Assembly (NCBI RefSeq): GCF_000025625.1
Contig: NC_013922.1
Span: forward strand, 62,001 to 126,000
Reading direction: 5' to 3'
Length of the DNA: 64,000 nucleotides
From: Natrialba magadii ATCC 43099
Lineage (GTDB): Archaea; Halobacteriota; Halobacteria; Halobacteriales; Natrialbaceae
This document shows, one piece after another, positions 17,950-25,939 of this stretch. Position 1 is the stretch's first letter. Each line of letters begins with the position of its first letter. The translations under genes were made by a program, and so were the position numbers. The notes below the pieces were generated by a model. The model had not been told where the DNA came from, made no database searches, and saw nothing but the letters and a program-made list of their open reading frames with translations.

Positions 17950-18986
17950 TGGGCACTCGGCTCCGCCTCGGCCGCTGTCTCGGAGTCAGCTGCGCCGCTG
18001 CACAGGTGCTTGAGCTTCGTCGCCGCCGCGCCAGATTCGATCGCCTCGCGTGCGATGGTTGCACCCTCCGACAGGGAGTCGGCTTCGCCTGCGACGTAGA
18101 TCGCTGCGCCGGCGTTGGCGAGGATCACGTCGCGCTTGGCTCCAGTCACGTCACCCGCGACGATCCCGCGAAGATCGGTTGCGTTCTCCTCCGGGGTTCC
18201 GCCTGCGATGTCGTCGATTGCGTGTCCGGAGAGTCCGAGATCCGCGGGCTCGACGGTAAATTTCTCGACGTGGTCGCCTTCGACCTCGGCGACAGTCGTC
18301 TCGCCGTGGATCGCGATTTCGTCGGTGCCGGCACCGTGGACGACCAGCGCACGTTCGACGTCCATCCGTGCAAGTGCGCTCGCGAGAATCGGCACGAGTT
18401 CGGGATCGTAGACGCCGACCACCTGCGCGTCTGCACCTGCGGGGTTCGTCAGCGGTCCGAGCACGTTGAAGATCGTTCGCATGCCGAGTTCCTTGCGCGG
18501 GCCGATGACGGCCTTCATCGCCGGGTGGAATACCGGCGCGAGCATGAAGCCGATGCCGTCGTCCTCGATCGCGTCTTCGACGGCTGGCGGTTCGGCCTCC
18601 ACGTCGACGCCGGCGACCTCGAGGACGTCTGCGCTGCCGGAGGAGGAGGAGACGGAGTAGTTGCCGTGCTTTGCGATGGGAACGCCTGCCCCCGCGGCGA
18701 CGATTGCGCTCGTCGTGGAGACGTTGATCGTGTTATAGTCGTCTCCACCGGTTCCGCAGGTGTCGACCAGCGGCTCGCGGTCGGGCGTGATCGTTCGTGC
18801 GGCCTCGTGCATCCCCTGTGCGAAGCCGGCGATTTCGGCTTCAGTCTCGCCTTTCGCACGCAGCGCGGTCAGCAACGCACCGATCTGGGCCTCTGTGGCT
18901 TCCTCGAAGACGGCCGTCGACGCCGCTCGAGCCTCCGATTGTGTTAGATCCTGTCCCTCGGTCACCCGTTCGACGAACTCCTGCAT
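17946..18986 (-). CDS. trpD: anthranilate phosphoribosyltransferase
   Basis: 346 aa from ATG 18986 (MQEFVERVTEG), which matches the usual start of haloarchaeal TrpD. A TTG 13 codons upstream (19025) is possible but less likely. It transfers the phosphoribosyl group of PRPP to anthranilate. Motifs include VDTCGTGGDDYNTINVST (PRPP site), AKHGNYSVSSSSGSADVLE and the anthranilate-binding FMLAPVFHPAM...GPRKELGMRT. It is the first gene of trpDFEG. Confidence 0.95.
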   Translation of the reverse strand: MQEFVERVTEGQDLTQSEARAASTAVFEEATEAQIGALLTALRAKGETEAEIAGFAQGMHEAARTITPDREPLVDTCGTGGDDYNTINVSTTSAIVAAGAGVPIAKHGNYSVSSSSGSADVLEVAGVDVEAEPPAVEDAIEDDGIGFMLAPVFHPAMKAVIGPRKELGMRTIFNVLGPLTNPAGADAQVVGVYDPELVPILASALARMDVERALVVHGAGTDEIAIHGETTVAEVEGDHVEKFTVEPADLGLSGHAIDDIAGGTPEENATDLRGIVAGDVTGAKRDVILANAGAAIYVAGEADSLSEGATIAREAIESGAAATKLKHLCSGAADSETAAEAEPSAQ

Positions 18987-19038
18987 AGTGGACACCAATG
19001 TACGTTGTTGTGTTGTGATGCTCAAATCCGTACATCAA

Positions 19039-19044
19039 CTTAAG
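19039..19044 (-). promoter_or_regulatory. TATA-like box of the trp operon
   Basis: CTTAAG on the minus strand sits about 55 nt before ATG 18986, predicting a transcription start near 19016 and a leader of ~30 nt. No long leader ORF with Trp codons is visible in the available space, so bacterial-type attenuation is not supported. Confidence 0.4.
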
Positions 19045-19165
19045 CCTATCGGAGCGTGGGGTCGACTCGCGTACGGCGTCCGATTCGAAACCTTCAATTA
19101 GGGTGGCCGGCAACCAACGAGTGCAGACAAGGTGGCGACGCGCCACGATGCACGCAAAACCGGAC

Positions 19166-19240
19166 GGGTTGGTGGTCTAGTCTGGTTATGACACCTCCTT
19201 GACATGGAGGAGGCCGGCAGTTCAAATCTGCCCCAACCCA
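19166..19240 (+). tRNA. tRNA-Val (GAC)
   Basis: A 75-nt cloverleaf. The acceptor stem GGGTTGG pairs with CCAACCC followed by A. The D-arm is GTCT..., the anticodon stem CCTCC/GGAGG encloses TTGACAT (anticodon GAC), and the T-arm is GGCAG/CTGCC with loop TTCAAAT. No intron. Its last 21 nt are duplicated downstream at 19331-19351 and again, degenerate, at 19534-19553. Confidence 0.95.
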
Positions 19241-19553
19241 CTATTTCTGTCGCGAACAAATCCGTGAGCGACAGAATCGTCATGTTTGGCTGATTTGAAT
19301 CAGGGAGTGGAGCGAAGCGAAACGACCGTGGTTCAAATCTGCCCCAACCCATTTTTCGAGCGTCACATTTCGAGGAGCGGAGTCGTTCGAAACGGCTTCG
19401 CCGTTTCGTGATGACGAAAGACGCGGAGCGTCTTTCGAACCACGACGAGCACATCGCTCGAAAAATTGTTACGGGTAGTTTGAACCAGACAAGTCGCAGC
19501 GCTCGAGCACCGCGAGAGCGACCGTCTCGGCGTAGTTCAACTCTGCTCCAACC
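19220..19553 (+). repeat. three copies of the tRNA-Val 3' end (att-like scars)
   Basis: The tRNA 3' end GTTCAAATCTGCCCCAACCC(A) at 19220-19240 recurs exactly at 19331-19351. A third copy with two mismatches (AGTTCAACTCTGCTCCAACC) is at 19534-19553. Such repeats arise when elements with tRNA-targeting integrases insert and regenerate the tRNA end. The 90- and 182-bp segments between copies contain no integrase. They appear to be residues of excised or decayed elements. Confidence 0.75.
19245..19437. repeat. three perfect hairpins downstream of tRNA-Val
   Basis: TTCTGTCGC/GCGACAGAA (19245-19253, 19268-19276), CGAAACGG-CTTCG-CCGTTTCG (19388-19408) and CGAAAGACGC-GGA-GCGTCTTTCG (19415-19437). 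The first directly follows the tRNA and may affect its 3' processing or termination. The other two lie between att-like copies 2 and 3. Confidence 0.65.
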
Positions 19554-19925
19554 GCTGTTTCTGAACACATTCCCGACTAACACGTAGTGCGGTAGTGCCA
19601 CGAGATCCCAACCCACGGTATTCCGGGCACCGCGTACACGTTACAGATATCCCTTCTCGAACCGTCGAAGCTACCGTCTCTTCCGTCAACAAGCAACGTC
19701 CGCAGCAGTGGCTACTCGGCGTGGTTGATGGACTCGAGTACAGGTCGGGGTACAGCTCCGAGTCTCGTCCCTGCGCTCTGGATCTGTCTTTGTCTCTGCC
19801 TCACGTGATCGGGCACGTGGAGCAAGCGCTCGCCTGCAGAGAGGGAGAACAGGGTCTGGCAAGCAGTGGCCTCATAACGGCGGCGATTGTGGAGGGGATG
19901 TATGTGTATCCCGGGTCCGGGTCAG
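19554..19925. other. gene-poor stretch between tRNA-Val scars and the BCCT gene
   Basis: About 370 bp. A 138-codon plus-strand frame crosses it, but its Arg/Ser/Cys-rich, motif-free translation and its overlap with the small TM peptide argue against a gene. CGTGATCGGGCACG near 19803-19816 is a short imperfect palindrome. I see no convincing feature otherwise. Confidence 0.4.
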
Positions 19926-20027
19926 ATGAGCGTGAGCCGTGGACTGACTGTGGGTGTGTCCGTGGTCATGGTCGTGCTCGTGGCTGTAGCCGGTGTCGCT
20001 GGTGTGACTGAGAACACACTCGTGTAA
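19926..20027 (+). CDS. 33-aa single-TM peptide preceding the BCCT transporter
   Basis: ATG 19926 to TAA 20025-20027 encodes a 33-residue peptide made of a short polar start (MSVSRGL), a ~20-residue hydrophobic stretch rich in Val/Ala/Gly (VSVVMVVLVAVAGVAGV) and a short polar tail. The stop is 3 bp before the transporter start, so the two are translationally close. A transporter-associated microprotein is plausible, but a chance frame cannot be excluded at this length. Confidence 0.45.
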   Translation: MSVSRGLTVGVSVVMVVLVAVAGVAGVTENTLV

Positions 20028-20030
20028 TTT

Positions 20031-21782
20031 ATGGCTGATGATGAGTCCGGTGACGACGAGTGGGTGACGGACGGATTGTTCGAGGCGGATCCTGATATCG
20101 AACCTGGAGGGACGAACGTACAGATCGCCGGCGTAGATATCCAGCCGCAGGTCGTCATCACCTCGGCGGTGGTCATCCTCGCGTTCGTGTTCGGGACGTT
20201 ACTCGCACCGGATCGGGCCGAACTGTTGTTCAACCAGGTTTCAGATGGCGTGAACGCGGCGTTCGACTGGGTCTACGTACTCGCGATCAACGTGTTCATC
20301 CTCGTCGTCCTCTACTTCGCGCTGAGCAAGTACGGGAAGATCAGAATCGGCGGCGTCGACGCTGACAAGGAGTTTAGCGACCTGTCGTGGTTCGCAATGT
20401 TGTTCAGCGCGGGGATGGGGATCGGCCTCGTGTTCTGGAGCGTCGGCGAGCCGCTCTTTCACTTCGCCGACCCGTTGTTCGGTACCGAGCCGGAGTCCGC
20501 TGCCAGCGCGGAGTCGGCAATCGCACTTACGTACTTCCACTGGGGGATTCACCCGTGGGCGGTCTACGCGCTCGTTGGTCTAGGGCTTGCGTTTTTCACG
20601 TTCAATCGAGGATTGCCGCTGACGTTCCGCTCGGTGTTCTGGCCGCTCCTCGGCGAGCGCATTTACGGCTGGTGGGGCCACGTTATCGACATCCTGACCG
20701 TGTTCGCGACGCTGTTCGGTATCGCGACGTCGCTCGGACTCGGTGCGTTGCAGATCAACGCAGGCCTGTCGTTCCTCGGCAGTGATGTTTTTGGTATTGC
20801 CGTTCCCGAAGGGGCGGGGCCACAGGTCGTCATTATCGGGATCATTACCGCCTTCGCGCTGGTTTCGGTCGGCCTCGGGTTGCAGGCAGGGATCCGCCGA
20901 TTGAGTAACCTGAACGTCATTCTCATGACGTTCCTGATGCTGACCGTGTTGCTCACCGGACCAACGCTGTTCGTACTGGGGCTGTTCCCCCAGACGCTCG
21001 GGAACTATCTGTCGAGTCTTCCCGAACTGTCGCTGTGGACTGGCTCCTTCGACGGGGCCCCTTACGAAGGCTGGCAGGGCGACTGGACCATCTTCTACTG
21101 GGGTTGGTGGATCGCCTGGTCGCCGTTCGTCGGCATGTTCATTGCCCGAATTTCGCGCGGCCGGACCGTCCGTGAGTTCATCCTGGCGGTCCTGTTTCTC
21201 CCCTCGCTCTTCTCGTTCGTCTGGATGACCATCTTCGGCGGCACCTCGCTTCACTTCGAGCTGTTTACCGACCAGACGATCGTCGAGACGGTTCTCGAGG
21301 TCGGCGAGGAAGTTGCCATGTTCGAACTCTACACGCTGTTGCCCCTGACGGCCATCCTCTCTGCCGTGACCGTCTTGCTGGTGACCACCTTCTTCGTCAC
21401 GTCCTCGGACTCCGGCTCGCTGGTACTCGCCCACATCACCTCCGGCGGACTCCACCAGGCCCCGCGAACCCAGCGTATCGGCTGGGCGCTCACCGAGGGC
21501 GTCATCGCTGCCGTCCTCCTCATCGGCGGCGGACTCGCTGCACTCCAGACTGCGGCGATCACTGCCGGCCTCCCGTTTGCACTCGTCTTGTTGGTGTTGT
21601 GTTACAGTCTCTGGAAAGGCCTTGGCGAGGAGTACGAGACACTCGAGTCCGAGGAGTTCGCGGAGGCGGTCGACGAGTTGGTTGAGAACCGGGACGTGGT
21701 AGTCGAGCGGGCGGGAACGGGGGTGGTGACGGAGATACAGGATGAGACGGATGAGGAGCCGGCTGTGGACGAACGAGCGTGA
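20031..21782 (+). CDS. BCCT family transporter (betaine/choline/carnitine)
   Basis: 583 aa with twelve membrane segments. It imports quaternary-ammonium osmolytes such as glycine betaine, coupled to Na+ or H+. Family marks are the glycine-rich TM3 stretch SAGMGIGLVFWSVGEPLFHF, the TM8 tryptophan box YWGWWIAWSPFVGMFIARIS and the RGRT loop. The acidic N-terminal (~40 aa) and C-terminal (~50 aa) tails are cytoplasmic and may sense osmotic state. It follows the 33-aa peptide by 3 bp. The exact substrate is not determined; osmoprotection in a halophile is the likely role. Confidence 0.92.
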   Translation: MADDESGDDEWVTDGLFEADPDIEPGGTNVQIAGVDIQPQVVITSAVVILAFVFGTLLAPDRAELLFNQVSDGVNAAFDWVYVLAINVFILVVLYFALSKYGKIRIGGVDADKEFSDLSWFAMLFSAGMGIGLVFWSVGEPLFHFADPLFGTEPESAASAESAIALTYFHWGIHPWAVYALVGLGLAFFTFNRGLPLTFRSVFWPLLGERIYGWWGHVIDILTVFATLFGIATSLGLGALQINAGLSFLGSDVFGIAVPEGAGPQVVIIGIITAFALVSVGLGLQAGIRRLSNLNVILMTFLMLTVLLTGPTLFVLGLFPQTLGNYLSSLPELSLWTGSFDGAPYEGWQGDWTIFYWGWWIAWSPFVGMFIARISRGRTVREFILAVLFLPSLFSFVWMTIFGGTSLHFELFTDQTIVETVLEVGEEVAMFELYTLLPLTAILSAVTVLLVTTFFVTSSDSGSLVLAHITSGGLHQAPRTQRIGWALTEGVIAAVLLIGGGLAALQTAAITAGLPFALVLLVLCYSLWKGLGEEYETLESEEFAEAVDELVENRDVVVERAGTGVVTEIQDETDEEPAVDERA

Positions 21783-21938
21783 TTCGGGGAGTAGTGGTAG
21801 TGATGTTCTGGAGTGCTGTACCGTGATGGGGGTGGGGTGCTGTACTGGAACGCTGTGACGCGATAGTGCGGTGTGGCCTGAACGCTGGAACGAGAGCGAG
21901 CCCACTGAGACTCTGCCCCCTCGAGTGTGAACTGTCTC

Positions 21939-22373
21939 TTATCCTCGATGCCGAATCGTCGTCACAGGTGCGTCGGCCGTCCGAACAACCTTCTCGGCCG
22001 TCGTTCCGGTGATGTAATCACCGAGTTCGGTTCGCCCTCTCGTTGCCATGACGATGCCGTCGATATCCTTCTCGTCGACGTAGTCCGTAATCTCCTGCGC
22101 GACACTCCCCGTCCGGACTGAGCCGACGGCAGAAAGGCCTTCCTCTGCCGCTTCGTCGACGACCTCGGTGACGACACGCTCGCCGTAGTCGCGGTACTCC
22201 TCGAGTTCGCCTGGATCGTGGCCGGCGCTGGTGAAGATGTAGTGAGCCTTCGTTTCGATCACGTAGAGTGCGTGTACGGTCGCATCGAACGCGTTCGCTA
22301 TGCCAATCCCGTGGTACATTGCTCGTCTCGCCTGCTCGCTCCCGTCGGTCGGAATGAGTATCGAGTCGTACAC
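21939..22373 (-). CDS. universal stress protein (UspA family)
   Basis: 144 aa, standard single-domain length, with a GTG start at 22373. The N-terminal ILIPTDGSEQARRA and the C-terminal nucleotide loop (ATRGRTELGDYITGTTAEKVV, near G-x2-G-x9-G-S/T) place it in the ATP-binding branch. A Gly-Thr replaces the usual Gly-Ser. It is a cytoplasmic dimer in the family, linked to stress survival. Convergent with the BCCT gene and divergent from the AEC transporter. Confidence 0.92.
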   Translation of the reverse strand: MYDSILIPTDGSEQARRAMYHGIGIANAFDATVHALYVIETKAHYIFTSAGHDPGELEEYRDYGERVVTEVVDEAAEEGLSAVGSVRTGSVAQEITDYVDEKDIDGIVMATRGRTELGDYITGTTAEKVVRTADAPVTTIRHRG

Positions 22374-22544
22374 GCTTTCTCAGGTATCCTACGACGGCCA
22401 GCCGCAAATAATCGGGGCCGACAGCGGACGTCTGTGGCTCAGCCGTAGCCATCACGAACTGGTTGACGCTGTCACACCGTCACAACGTGTCGCAGTATCG
22501 ACCGGAACCGAACGGTAAAAACCCCCGAACCAACTGGGCGACGT

Positions 22545-23453
22545 ATGGAGGTCCTCGGTCGGCTGCTGGCGCTGCTCGTCGTGTTGCTCCTCGGAGCGGG
22601 GCTCCGGATGAGTGGCGTTCTCGACGAGCGCCGAACCGGCCGACTCAACGCCGCTGCCTACTACGTTGCTCTCCCCGCACTCATCTTCGTCTCGACGTAC
22701 AATCAGGCGGTTGGCTCGCTCCTTTCGCTCGAACTCGCTGTCGGCGTGACTGTCGTCCTGTTCTCGACGGCGGGGCTCGCCTGGCTTGTCCACCGCCACC
22801 GGTCGTCGCCAGCACGTCGGAGTGTCGCTATCGTCCAGTCGTACCACTCGAATCTCGGCTATCTCGGCCTGCCGCTCGTCGCGGCGACCTTTGGAGACGA
22901 CGTAACGGGGATCGCAAGCGTCATTCTCGGCTTCGTCACACTGATGCAACTCCCGCTTACGATCGTCCTTCTCTCGACGATCAACGGCGCCAGTGCCGAC
23001 ATCGGTGCTGAACTGCGCGGCCTCGCGACGAACCCTGTTCTACTCTCGCTGCTCGTTGGCCTTGGCGTTGGGTCACTTGGCGTCACGGTACCGTCGGGGG
23101 CGGCAACCGGACTCGATGTGCTCGGCGCGCTGGCACTCCCGCTCGCATTGCTCTGTGTCGGTGCGTCGCTCCAACTCGAGACGCCCGCTATCGATTTTGG
23201 TGCAACCGGAACCGTCGTCGCACTCAAAATCTGCTGTATGCCGGTACTCGCCTGGGTCGTCTTCTCCGCGCTCGCCGTCGACGCCGCGACGCTCACCGCG
23301 ACGGTCGTGATGCTCGGCACTCCCACTGCCGTCTCGACGTTCGTCTTCGCGAACTCACTCGGTGGCGACGAGGAGTTTGCCTCGCTGAACGTGTTCGTCA
23401 CGACGCTCGCCTCAGTCGCCACGCTGTTCGTGTTGATTACGCTGGTCGGCTGA
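22545..23453 (+). CDS. AEC family transporter (auxin efflux carrier-like permease)
   Basis: 302 aa with about ten membrane segments. The fold has two inverted five-helix repeats. The conserved Asn-Leu-Gly/Pro motif of the family is visible as QSYHSNLGYLGLPLVAATFG, and a second repeat ends in LGTPTAVSTFVFANSLGGDE. Substrates in prokaryotic members include malonate, malate and other small anions; here it is unknown. A TATA-like GGTAAAAAC lies about 27 nt before the ATG, suggesting a leaderless transcript. Confidence 0.88.
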   Translation: MEVLGRLLALLVVLLLGAGLRMSGVLDERRTGRLNAAAYYVALPALIFVSTYNQAVGSLLSLELAVGVTVVLFSTAGLAWLVHRHRSSPARRSVAIVQSYHSNLGYLGLPLVAATFGDDVTGIASVILGFVTLMQLPLTIVLLSTINGASADIGAELRGLATNPVLLSLLVGLGVGSLGVTVPSGAATGLDVLGALALPLALLCVGASLQLETPAIDFGATGTVVALKICCMPVLAWVVFSALAVDAATLTATVVMLGTPTAVSTFVFANSLGGDEEFASLNVFVTTLASVATLFVLITLVG

Positions 23454-23484
23454 GCCTGACCCTGAGCCTGAGCCTGAGCCTGCG
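23452..23484. repeat. CCTGAG hexamer repeat
   Basis: Three perfect and two imperfect CCTGAG units directly follow the AEC transporter stop codon, between two convergent genes. Such repeats vary in number by slippage. No other signal is visible in this 69-bp gap. Confidence 0.7.
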
Positions 23485-23522
23485 TTCCCGGACCGAGTCG
23501 AAAACCGACCACTGACCGACGA

Positions 23523-24479
23523 CTATCGTGAGAAGAACTGCTTGAGTCGAGCGATGAATCCGCCCGACTCCGAGCCGTCGGCAGTTTCGCCCGCAGTTGT
23601 TTCCGTACTGGCCCCTCCGCTCTCACTTCCTGCCCCCGTCGCGCTGTCGACTGTTTCGGTTCCGGTTCCAGTCCCGGCCGAAGACGCTGTCGCGTCGATC
23701 GCGCCAGCGAGCGGCCCGGCATCGTCGGGGAGCGAGTCAGTAGGTGTCGTCGCTTGGCCATCCGCACTCGAGTTCCCATCCACACCACCAGTCTCCAGGT
23801 CGTCCAGCGAGAGGTCGACGTCGTCGATCTCGGGCGTCGACTCGCGGCCGGTGCCGGCTTCGGCGGCGCGGACGTCTGCGCCGGTAACGTCGCCGCTGTC
23901 GATCCGTGCGGCGAGTTCGCTGGCGGCATCGTCGACGTTCTGTCCCGGTTCGGAGTCCGTGGTGTTGCTGGCGCTGCCGGTGGGCGCGTCCGCCGAGTCG
24001 TCGTCAGTTGCTGCGTTGTCGGCCTCCGCGTCCGCTGATTCGTTCGAGGTCGTGTCGGGCGAATTGGTCTCGGATGGTGTGGCGGTACTCGAGTCGGGAG
24101 CGGACTCGTGGTCGTCCGACGTGTCGAGTTGTTCGCCAGCACGTTCAGTGGCTGGCTCGTCGCTGGTGCCACTTTGCTCGATTGTGCTCTCGGACGATGA
24201 CTCGTCCGGGGCCTCGGAGGGAGGGCCCGAACCGTCGGCAGGGGCGTCGGAATCGGATCCACCACTGATGTCGATGCCGGAGTTCGTCGTCTCGCCGAGG
24301 GAGTCGAGGATATCGTCGACGCTCTCGTCGGAGACGACGCGCTGGGGACCACCGCTCGGCTGGAACGGATCGTCGGCGCTGGTGTCGTTGTCAGGACTGT
24401 CGCCAGTCTCGGCGTCGGAGTCACCAGCGGCCGACTCGTCCTCACCAGCCGAGTCGGACTGCACTCGATCGTCGCTCAT
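23523..24479 (-). CDS. highly acidic, disordered protein with basic amphipathic tail
   Basis: 318 aa, dominated by Ser, Asp, Glu, Thr, Ala and Gly. Two short conserved-looking segments stand out: RVVSDESVDDILDSLGETTN (~47-66) and the C-terminal SGGFIARLKQFFSR, an amphipathic helix with the only cluster of basic and aromatic residues. A further ordered-looking piece is ASELAARIDSGDVTGADVR. There is no transmembrane segment. The tail could dock to a partner or membrane. I do not recognise a function. A TATA-like box (minus-strand CGATTATGG) is about 28 nt upstream. Confidence 0.75.
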   Translation of the reverse strand: MSDDRVQSDSAGEDESAAGDSDAETGDSPDNDTSADDPFQPSGGPQRVVSDESVDDILDSLGETTNSGIDISGGSDSDAPADGSGPPSEAPDESSSESTIEQSGTSDEPATERAGEQLDTSDDHESAPDSSTATPSETNSPDTTSNESADAEADNAATDDDSADAPTGSASNTTDSEPGQNVDDAASELAARIDSGDVTGADVRAAEAGTGRESTPEIDDVDLSLDDLETGGVDGNSSADGQATTPTDSLPDDAGPLAGAIDATASSAGTGTGTETVDSATGAGSESGGASTETTAGETADGSESGGFIARLKQFFSR

Positions 24480-24526
24480 TGTCCGACTCTGCTAATGCCG
24501 TGACCATAATCGTTCCCCTGCCGGTT

Positions 24527-25417
24527 TTACCACTCCAGACAGAAATTGTGCGACGCGTACACCGCGCCATCCTCAGCGATGTAGACGCCCACACCGCCAC
24601 GGTCCCAGCCGAAATCACTGTGCTCCTCGAGGATCGCCTCGCGGTGCTCGGTCGAGTTCATCCACTGATTGACCAGCCCAGTCGCGAGTCCCTCCGCGGT
24701 CTGGTACTCGACTACTTCGTCCTGGCCGCTGGACTCGACGGGCCGATCGACCCACGTCATCGCGATGTTCTCGCCGTAGGCCCGACAGTAGTCGTCTACC
24801 TCGGAAAACCGATCGTACGGCCCATCGCCGTCGGGGTTCGTGTGCGCGAAGTAATCACGCTCGGCCATGTCGACGCTGTGGGCGCGTGACACCGAGGCAA
24901 CTGTACCGTCCCACTCGAGTGGGTCGATGTCGTGGTCGGCTCGGCGCTCGTTGACTTCGGCGTGGACGAAGTCCTCGACGTCGTCTGAGGTGATGGTCTC
25001 GACGTCGGTTTCGTAGCTCGACTGACCGGGATCACCGGGGTCCGTGACGGCGGGGTTGCGCTCGCCGGCAGGTGGCGGTTCCGAACTGGGCGAGGGGCGG
25101 TCCCCGATGGAGTCAAAGTCCCCGATAGAGTCGAAGTCGTCGATGGAATCGAGGTCATCGATGACGACGGGTGCGAGGAGTGCCCCACCGGTGAGGAGCG
25201 CGGTCACGAGGAGTGCGATGACAAAGAGGCGAGTGAGTGTTCCGAGGATGGACCCGGCAGTCGAACTGGTCGTCTCGCCCTCGATGGAGTCGCTCGCGGT
25301 GGTCGCAGGCGAGCGATGAGACGGTTTGGCACCGTCGCCGCTCTCGCTTCCACCGTTCGAGTCGGCTGCGTCCGTGGACCACTCCGACTCACTCGTCGAC
25401 TCGTCCCATCGATCCAT
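24527..25417 (-). CDS. membrane-anchored CAP/SCP-domain protein
   Basis: 296 aa. It has an acidic cytoplasmic N-terminus, a TM helix at about residues 62-85 (LFVIALLVTALLTGGALLAP) and an acidic repeat of DSI(D/G)DF units at ~88-106. An extracellular CAP domain occupies ~145-296. CAP motifs are HAEVNERRADHDIDPL, RAHSVDMAERDYFAH, GENIAM and QWMNSTEHREAILE...GVGVY, with paired cysteines. CAP proteins are secreted proteins of varied function; the haloarchaeal ones have no assigned role. TATA-like CTTATTAC (minus strand, ~25440-25447) supports this start. Confidence 0.88.
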   Translation of the reverse strand: MDRWDESTSESEWSTDAADSNGGSESGDGAKPSHRSPATTASDSIEGETTSSTAGSILGTLTRLFVIALLVTALLTGGALLAPVVIDDLDSIDDFDSIGDFDSIGDRPSPSSEPPPAGERNPAVTDPGDPGQSSYETDVETITSDDVEDFVHAEVNERRADHDIDPLEWDGTVASVSRAHSVDMAERDYFAHTNPDGDGPYDRFSEVDDYCRAYGENIAMTWVDRPVESSGQDEVVEYQTAEGLATGLVNQWMNSTEHREAILEEHSDFGWDRGGVGVYIAEDGAVYASHNFCLEW

Positions 25418-25463
25418 TCACCTCGACTATCGAGAGCGAGTAATAAGACAGCCCGGATCGGTT

Positions 25464-25835
25464 TCACCCGGTGATACCTGCGCTCGTCTCGTCCGTCTCC
25501 GCCGTGTTTGTTGCCTGTCCGTCGGCTACAGCGCCACCATCACCGAAAATCGTCTCGTGGAACCCGATCACCAGTCCCGGCACGACCGCCATGAACAGGT
25601 GTTCCTCGAGTGGGATGCCGGCAATGTCGATCCCCGTCCGGAGTTTGATGTCGAAGACGCCAACGGCGAGGGTGTAGCGGTCCCAGAGGTAGGCAATCGG
25701 GTACAGTGCGAGGATTGTCACCGCAGCCTTCCGGAGCGCATTGGCCCGGTAGAGCAAGGCAGCGGCGATTGCTCCCCAGAACAGTTCGGTCGCGAGGTAG
25801 GTGTACCGTCCGAGAACGCCGATGTTTGGCACCAT
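25464..25835 (-). CDS. lycopene cyclase-domain protein (single domain)
   Basis: 123 aa with three membrane segments. YTYLATELFWGAIA, YPIAYLWDRYTLAVGVF and the motif GIPLEEHLFMAVVPGL match the CarR/CrtYcd-type lycopene beta-cyclase domain (P-x-E-E-x-x-F). A full haloarchaeal CrtY has two such domains in ~240 aa, whereas this protein has one. Activity would need a partner or homodimer. No other carotenoid gene is nearby. It may alternatively serve another membrane isoprenoid function. Confidence 0.8.
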   Translation of the reverse strand: MVPNIGVLGRYTYLATELFWGAIAAALLYRANALRKAAVTILALYPIAYLWDRYTLAVGVFDIKLRTGIDIAGIPLEEHLFMAVVPGLVIGFHETIFGDGGAVADGQATNTAETDETSAGITG

Positions 25836-25939
25836 AATCGCGTGACATCACGACGGGACAAAACGGTTGCTTGCGTCCCCACCCGGCCAAAACGTGCGGT
25901 ATGTTCAAAACCCTTGACGCAGTACACCCATTCGTAAGG

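Noticed and set aside
19595-20011. 138-codon plus-strand frame before the BCCT gene
   Set aside because: It is motif-free and Arg/Ser/Cys-rich, lies in another frame from the small TM peptide and lacks a promoter box.
20580-21905. 441-codon minus-strand frame
   Set aside because: It lies antisense to the BCCT transporter and is Arg/Glu/Gln-rich, typical of the reverse of a membrane-protein gene.
22859-24445. 528-codon minus-strand frame
   Set aside because: It runs antisense to the AEC gene and then through the acidic protein gene in another frame; Thr/Pro/Arg low complexity only.
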